Below are positions 30,808 to 35,835 of a stretch of 35,835 nucleotides of DNA, piece by piece; the stretch's first letter is position 1; the number at the start of each line of letters is the position of its first letter. A program made the translations under genes and the position numbers. This stretch comes from Methylorubrum zatmanii (GTDB lineage: Bacteria; Pseudomonadota; Alphaproteobacteria; Rhizobiales; Beijerinckiaceae), in assembly GCF_014845115.1 (NCBI RefSeq), contig NZ_NKUI01000022.1, positions 1 through 35,835 on the forward strand, written 5' to 3'. The notes under the pieces were generated by a model, which saw only the letters and a program-made list of their open reading frames with translations, was not told the DNA's origin and ran no database searches.

Positions 30808-33255
30808 TCAGGCGACGAGGAGCGGCCGGCTGTCGGGCCGGATCAATCGCCGCGCCTCCGCGGCGGGGACGGGGCGGCCGAACAGGTAGCCCTGCGCCTC
30901 GTTGCAGCCTTCCGCCCGCAGATGGGCGAACTGGCCCTCGGTTTCGATCCCCTCGGCCACGGTGACGATGCCGAGGCTCGCCCCGAGGCCGATCACCGCC
31001 CGCACGATGGCCGCCGAATGGTGGCTGTCGCCGAGCTGCTGCACAAAGGAGCGGTCGATCTTGATCTTGTCGAAGGGAAAGCGCTGCAGGTAGCTCAGCG
31101 ACGAGTAGCCCGTCCCGAAATCGTCCATCGAGATCCGCACCCCCAGCTTCCGCAGGGAGTGGAGCGTCGCCAGATTGGTCTCGCTTGCGGCGAGCAGCAC
31201 GGATTCGGTCACCTCCAGTTCGAGGCGCTCCGGCGCGAGCCCGGTCTGCGACAACGCCTCGTCGACCACGGTCACGAGGCCGGGATCGCGGAACTGCACC
31301 GGCGACAGGTTGACCGCCACCCGCAGCGGCGCCTTCCAGTCCCGGGCCTCGGCGCAGGCCTGCCGCAGCACCCAGGCTCCGAGCGGGCCGATCAGGCCGG
31401 TCTGCTCGGCGAGCGGCACGAACTCGCCAGGCGGAATCGGGCCCTCGACCGGATGGTGCCAGCGCAGCAGCGCCTCGAAGCCGACGATCGCCTAGGTGCG
31501 GACATCGACGACCGGCTGATAGGCAAGCATCAGATCGCCCCGGGCAAAGGCCTCGTGCAGATCGGTCTCCCGCCGCCGTTGCGACCGCGCCCACCCATCC
31601 ATCGCCGCCTCGAAGCAATGGGCCACGCCGCCGCCTTCCGCCTTCGCGCGGTAGAGGGCGAGGTCGGCGTTGCGCTGCAGGGTGTCGGGATCGCGTCCGT
31701 GCTCCGGCAGGCGGGCGATGCCGATGCTCACCCCGATCTGGCAATCCCGGTCGCCGAGCCTGATGGGACGAGATAGGGCCTCGATGATCTGCCCGGCGAT
31801 CCGCCGGACGGTGGCGGCATCGGGCGCGCGGAGCAGGACCGCGAACTCGTCGCCGCCGAGCCGCGCGACGAAATCCTCCCGGCGCAGGCAGGCGGTGATC
31901 CGTTCGGCCACCTGTCGCAGCAGCGCGTCGCCGGCAGGATGGCCGAGGGTGTCGTTGACGAATTTGAACTTGTCGAGGTCGAGGCAAAGCAGGGCCGTGC
32001 CCGCGCCGCTGCGGGCCTGCTCGGCGATCGCCTCGCCGAGCCGCGCGGCGAAGAGCACGCGGTTCGGCAGGCCGGTGAGGGAATCGTGGTGGGCCATGTG
32101 GGTGATGCGCGCCTCGGCCCGGCGCTGTTCTGTCACGTCGATGGCCGCCCCCAGCAGCACCGGACGGCCCTCGAAGGTGAGGGAGCGTTCCAGCAGCGTC
32201 ACCTCGATGACCGAGCCGTCGGCCCGCCGATGCCGCCGCACGCCGCCGGCCGGAAAACCGCCCGCGCCGCCATCCGACAGGTCGTGCAGATGGCGGGACA
32301 GGAAGCTGTCGCGGTTGTAGCCGTAATGGAGGATGGCCGCCTCGTTCACGGCGGCGAAGCGGCCGGTTTCCTGGTCCACCAGCCACATCGGCAGCGGATT
32401 GCTCTCGAACAGGAAGCGGAACGATTCCTCGCGGGCCTTGATGTCGCCGACATCGGTCATGGCGATGGCGATGAGGTCGCCGATGGCCCTCGCTTCCACC
32501 TTCAGGTGCCGCACCGCCCCGTCGGGGTGGGGATAGGCGAGGGCGAACGCCGTCCTGTCGGTGCGTTCGGCGATGCCCCTCAGCCAGGGCGTCAGGCCGA
32601 GCCGTGCCGGCACGAGCGCTTCGAGCCGCTGCCATTGCAGCGCCGCGACCGGATGGCCGAGGATCTCGGTGGCGCCCTGGTTCAGGGCGACGATCTTGAA
32701 ATCGATGACCGTGCCCGCTGCGTCCCGGATGCTCCCCAGCGCCATCAGGCCCTGGCCGGTGGCACCGAGCATCGCCTGCATCAGTTCGGTGCGCACTCCC
32801 TCGGCCTCGACATGGAGCAGGATGAGGGGAGCCCCATTGCCGTTGGCCAGGGGCACGCCGACGAGATCCCAGGTCGTGACGATCCCGTCGCTGATGCGGT
32901 CGCACCGCGCACCGGCCGGCTCGCCCGTGGAGAGGGCCGCTACGGCGATCTCCTCGACCGGCCGGCGGATCTCGTCCGGCACTTCCACGAGTGGCAGGCC
33001 ATGGACCTCGCCCTCGAACCAGTCGCGAAAGCCCGGTCCGCCCCACAGGACGCGCTCGGCACGGCCCTCATGAGTCGTGACCAGGGCGCAACGGTCGGCA
33101 AGGCGACCGAGCCGCCCCAGGACCACGGCGTCGTAGCCCGGTATCGCGCCCGGCCTGGATTGGCAGCTGCGCCAGTGCTCGACCAGGGTGGCGCCCTGCG
33201 CGCTCGAAAGAGTGTCTGGCAACACGAAGGCCGTGCTCCGGTTGGATCGAAGCAC
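30808..33255 (-). pseudogene. PAS-GGDEF-EAL cyclic-di-GMP protein interrupted by an in-frame amber codon
   Basis: The first ORF (33255-31492) encodes 587 residues: an N-terminal sensor region, PAS domains (about 170-410, with FRFLFESNPLPMWLVDQETG and the LGAAIDVTEQRRAEARI hinge), then GGDEF (HHDSLTGLPNRVLF; RLGGDEFAVLL about 466), ending at LAYQPVVDVRT. A TAG at 31492-31494 stops it about a dozen residues into the EAL domain. The same frame then continues without a break to 30808 (AIVGFEALLRWHHPVEGP, then EVTESVL, SMDDFGTGYSSLSYL), a complete EAL phosphodiesterase. So a single nonsense change, or a sequencing error, splits one gene. As it stands only PAS-GGDEF would be made. The start is a GTG and is uncertain. 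Confidence 0.9.
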
Positions 33256-33260
33256 GGCCT
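33228..33260. repeat. Inverted repeat over the start of the GGDEF-EAL gene
   Basis: AGGCCGTGCT (33228-33237) and AGCACGGCCT (33251-33260) are perfect 10-bp complements with a 13-base loop. The GTG start (33253-33255) lies inside one arm, so the mRNA hairpin could mask it, or the true start is further downstream. Confidence 0.5.
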
Positions 33261-33452
33261 AATCACTGTTTGTTGAAGGGAGGTATATGAGCCGGCTCCA
33301 TTTGGCCGATACCCACCTTTTATCAGTTGAAGCGCCCCGAAAGCTCTAGGTTGAGGCGCCTCATTGTCTTCGACCGACAGCGGCGTTCGCGTCGCTTCGG
33401 GGCCCGCCCCTAGAAGATCGTTTCCGATCAACTTGGGAGCGAAAGACGGTCC

Positions 33453-35144
33453 TTACTGCTCCAGCAGGCGCCGGGCGATGACCTGGGCCTGGATCTCGGC
33501 CGCGCCCTCGAAGATCGAGAGGATGCGGGCGTCGCAGAGCACGCGGCTGATCGGGTATTCCAGCGCGAAGCCGTTGCCGCCATGGATCTGCAGGGCGTTG
33601 TCCGCCGCCGCCCAGGCGACGCGGGCACCGAGCAGCTTGGCCATGCCGGCCTCGAGGTCGCAGCGCTTGCCCTCGTCCTTCTCGCGGGCGGAGAAGTAGG
33701 TGAGCTGGCGGGCGATGTTGATCTCCACCGCCATCATCGCGAGCTTGTCGGCCACGCGCGGGAACTCGACCAGGGCCTTGCCGAACTGCACCCGCTCCTC
33801 GGCGTAGCGCAGGCCGATATCCAGGGCCGACTGGGCCACGCCGATGGCGCGGGCGGCGGTCTGGATGCGGGCTGATTCGAAGGTCTGCATCAGCTGGGCG
33901 AAGCCCTTGCCCTCGATCTCGCCGAGGAGGTTCGCCCCGGGCACCTCGAAGCCCTCGAAGGACAGCTCGTATTCCTTCATGCCGCGATAGCCGAGCACCT
34001 CGATCTCACCGCCGGACAGGCCGTTGACCGGGAAGGGGTTTTCGTCCGAGCCACGCGGCTTCTCGGCGATCAGCATCGAGAGGCCGCGATGGCCCTTCTC
34101 CTCCGGCTTGGTGCGCACGAGCACGGTCATGATGTCGGCGCGGACGGGGTGGGTGATCCAGGTCTTGTTGCCCGTGATCTTCCAGACATCGCCCTCCTTC
34201 ACCGCCTTGGTGCGGAGCGAGGCGAGGTCGGAGCCCGTATTCGGCTCGGTGAAGACGGCGGTCGGCAGGATTTCACCGGAGGCGATGCGCGGCAGGAAGC
34301 GCTGCTTCTGCTCCTCGGTGCCGCCGCACAGGATCAGCTCGGCGGCGATCTCCGAGCGGGTGCCGAGCGAGCCGACGCCGATATAGGCGCGGGACAGTTC
34401 CTCCGAGACCACGCACATCGCGGCCTTCGGCATGCCCATGCCGCCGTATTCCTCGGGGATGGTCAGGCCGAACACGCCGAGTTCGGCCATCTTCTCGATG
34501 ATCTCCATCGGGATGTAGGCGTTCTCGCGGTGCCATTCCTGCGCCTGCTCCACCACCTCGGCCTTGCCGAAGCGGCGCATCTCGGTGCGGATCGCCTCCA
34601 TGTCCTCGTCGAGGCCCGACAGGCCGATGGTGGCCGCGCCCGAGGTCGTGGCCTCGCGGATCCGGGCGACCAGGGCCGCGCGGTTGGCCGGGGTGTTGCC
34701 CTCGGCCACCACGGCATCGATGGCCGGCGTGCGGAGCGCGGCCAGCTCGGCGGACGAGAAGCCGAGGGAAGAGGTCGGGCGCACCATCTCGCCCTGGCTC
34801 ATCGGGATGCCGCCGAACATCTGGTCGAGATATTCGCCGACGCCGATCTTCACGAGCAGCGCCTCGGTCTCGCCGAGGGCGCCCTGGGACTGCAGCCGCT
34901 CGGCGTAATCGGCCAGCTCCCGCACCGCCTCGCCATAGGTGGCGAGCCAGGACAGGCCGTGGGCGGCGTGCTGCTCCCGCTCCAGCGCGCCGGCATCGAG
35001 CTTGCCCTCCGGGCCGGTCACGCGCGCTTTCACGCGGGCGGTCGCCTCGGCGACGAGGGCCTTGGCGCCCTCGGCGGCATCCTTGGCCAGGGCGACGAAA
35101 TCCTTCGGGTCGTTGGCGGGCTGGACGGCGGGGGAGGCTGCCAT
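33453..35144 (-). CDS. mcd: (2S)-Methylsuccinyl-CoA dehydrogenase
   Basis: A 563-residue acyl-CoA dehydrogenase. The start at 35144 (MAASPAVQPANDPKDFVAL) is chosen over the longer open frame to 35204. About 165 residues of helical extension (LSWLATYGEAVRELADYAER, then MVRPTSSLGFS) precede a standard ACAD core: FGLTIPEEYGGMGM, TEPNTGSDLASLRT, WITHPVRADI, and C-terminal RVQFGKALVEFPRVADK and QIHGGNGFALEYPISRVLCD. This long form is typical of methylsuccinyl-CoA dehydrogenase of the ethylmalonyl-CoA pathway, which oxidises methylsuccinyl-CoA to mesaconyl-CoA with FAD during C1/C2 assimilation. Close alternatives would be other branched short-chain ACADs, but they lack the extension. Confidence 0.85.
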   Translation of the reverse strand: MAASPAVQPANDPKDFVALAKDAAEGAKALVAEATARVKARVTGPEGKLDAGALEREQHAAHGLSWLATYGEAVRELADYAERLQSQGALGETEALLVKIGVGEYLDQMFGGIPMSQGEMVRPTSSLGFSSAELAALRTPAIDAVVAEGNTPANRAALVARIREATTSGAATIGLSGLDEDMEAIRTEMRRFGKAEVVEQAQEWHRENAYIPMEIIEKMAELGVFGLTIPEEYGGMGMPKAAMCVVSEELSRAYIGVGSLGTRSEIAAELILCGGTEEQKQRFLPRIASGEILPTAVFTEPNTGSDLASLRTKAVKEGDVWKITGNKTWITHPVRADIMTVLVRTKPEEKGHRGLSMLIAEKPRGSDENPFPVNGLSGGEIEVLGYRGMKEYELSFEGFEVPGANLLGEIEGKGFAQLMQTFESARIQTAARAIGVAQSALDIGLRYAEERVQFGKALVEFPRVADKLAMMAVEINIARQLTYFSAREKDEGKRCDLEAGMAKLLGARVAWAAADNALQIHGGNGFALEYPISRVLCDARILSIFEGAAEIQAQVIARRLLEQ

Positions 35145-35260
35145 GTCGAACTCTCTTCTACGAGGGCGATTGGATGGTTCCTTTATAGGGCCGATCGTCG
35201 GCACAATAGTGGTTTCTTACCGTCGCATCCCCGGTCTTTAGGCTGAATTCATCATACGAT

Positions 35261-35835
35261 TCATCGTCTTCCGCTGGCTAGGCCGACGCCGGCCGCGGCT
35301 ACCGCCATGCCCGCGATCTGCACCGGCGTGAGCGCCTCGCCGAACATGGCGTAGGCGATGGCCGCCGAGACCGGCGGCACCAGGAAGAGCAGGGAGGCGA
35401 CCCCCGCCACCGCTCCGCGCCGGATCAGCGCCATCAGCAGCAGGATGCCCGCCACCGAGTTGACGAGAACCGACCACGCCATGCCGAGGCCGAGGGGCAG
35501 GCTCGGCTCCAGCCGGGTCTCGCCCGCCAGCAGGGCGAGCGGGAGCGCGAAGGCGGCGCCGCCGACGAATTGCAGGCAGGCATTGGTGACGAGGTCGGCG
35601 CCCGCACCGTGGCGCTTCTGCCAGAGCGTGCCGGCCGTCATCGCCAGCATCGCGGCAAAGCAGACGGCGAGGGCGACCGGGGGAATGCCGGCGGCATCGA
35701 CCGCGCCGAGCTTCGGCAGCAGCACCAGCCCCGCCCCGAGGAAGCCGAGCCCGATCCCCGCCCAGCGCTTGGGGCCCACCCGCTCACCGAGCAGCGGCTC
35801 GGAGGCGGCGGCGGTGAGCAGGGGCTGCAGGCTGC
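35261..35835 (-). CDS. EamA/DMT-family transporter (5' end outside window)
   Basis: The frame is open to the window edge, and residues before the GTG at 35779 (LLTAAASEPLLGERV) already belong to the family, so the start lies beyond 35835. At least 191 residues are visible, with about six transmembrane helices. These include WAGIGLGFLGAGLVLLPKLG at the end of the first EamA repeat and the second repeat with VNSVAGILLLMALIRRGAVA, then LLFLVPPVSAAIAYAMFGEA. These are drug/metabolite transporters or permeases of unknown substrate. It lies about 117 bases upstream of mcd on the same strand and is probably unrelated to it. Confidence 0.9.
   Translation of the reverse strand, partial: SLQPLLTAAASEPLLGERVGPKRWAGIGLGFLGAGLVLLPKLGAVDAAGIPPVALAVCFAAMLAMTAGTLWQKRHGAGADLVTNACLQFVGGAAFALPLALLAGETRLEPSLPLGLGMAWSVLVNSVAGILLLMALIRRGAVAGVASLLFLVPPVSAAIAYAMFGEALTPVQIAGMAVAAAGVGLASGRR

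Noticed and set aside
30656..33046. 796-residue minus-strand ORF in another frame over the GGDEF-EAL gene
   Set aside because: Arg/Gly/Pro-rich out-of-frame reading; the true frame carries the PAS, GGDEF and EAL motifs.
33287..33349. 20-residue plus-strand ORF with a strong GGAGGT ribosome site
   Set aside because: Too short and no obvious leader-peptide features or downstream plus-strand gene; could be chance.

Overview
The window looks like chromosome of a Methylobacterium/Methylorubrum-type alphaproteobacterium (inference). Supporting genes are an ethylmalonyl-CoA-pathway acyl-CoA dehydrogenase with the long N-terminal extension of methylsuccinyl-CoA dehydrogenase, phasins, and an Anbu-type proteasome-like operon. 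The right two thirds is very GC-rich. The left third is visibly less so and carries accessory genes. No tRNA, rRNA, CRISPR array or complete transposase was seen.

Accessory segment (about 1-11,910). The first part holds a LysR regulator, a divergent SnoaL-like protein, and a TetR regulator facing a tight operon (Tat-exported alpha/beta hydrolase, VOC protein, glutathione transferase, small membrane protein). Next comes a protein-quality-control and stress locus on one strand: two Hsp20 chaperones (the first behind a ROSE-like RNA thermometer and a possible heat-shock promoter), an NDUFS4-domain protein, a divergent RNA polymerase omega-like protein, an SPW-repeat membrane protein, a DegP-type periplasmic protease and an FtsH membrane protease. 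This resembles a reduced form of the transmissible stress-tolerance / protein-quality-control islands, without ClpK/ClpG, thioredoxin, KefB or YfdX. The segment ends with an excisionase-like HTH gene and a C-terminal fragment of radC, which looks like a mobile-element scar.

Core-like segment (about 12,100-35,835). In order: a circularly permuted ATP-grasp / alpha-E / transglutaminase / Anbu operon; a convergent CNNM/CorC-like membrane protein plus class III-like sirtuin pair; a 1001-residue double glycosyltransferase with N-terminal repeats; small hypothetical genes; a membrane diguanylate cyclase; a second DegP-like protease; an acidic phasin-domain protein and a phasin with a PhaR-like inverted repeat upstream; two divergent paralogous GT4 glycosyltransferases; a small acidic protein; a PAS-GGDEF-EAL gene interrupted by one in-frame amber codon; the methylsuccinyl-CoA dehydrogenase; and an EamA transporter cut by the window end.

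The most interesting points are the stress locus with its alternative omega subunit lacking the usual N-terminal motif, the thermometer in front of it, the radC scar with an 11-bp inverted repeat nearby, and the amber-interrupted GGDEF-EAL gene.
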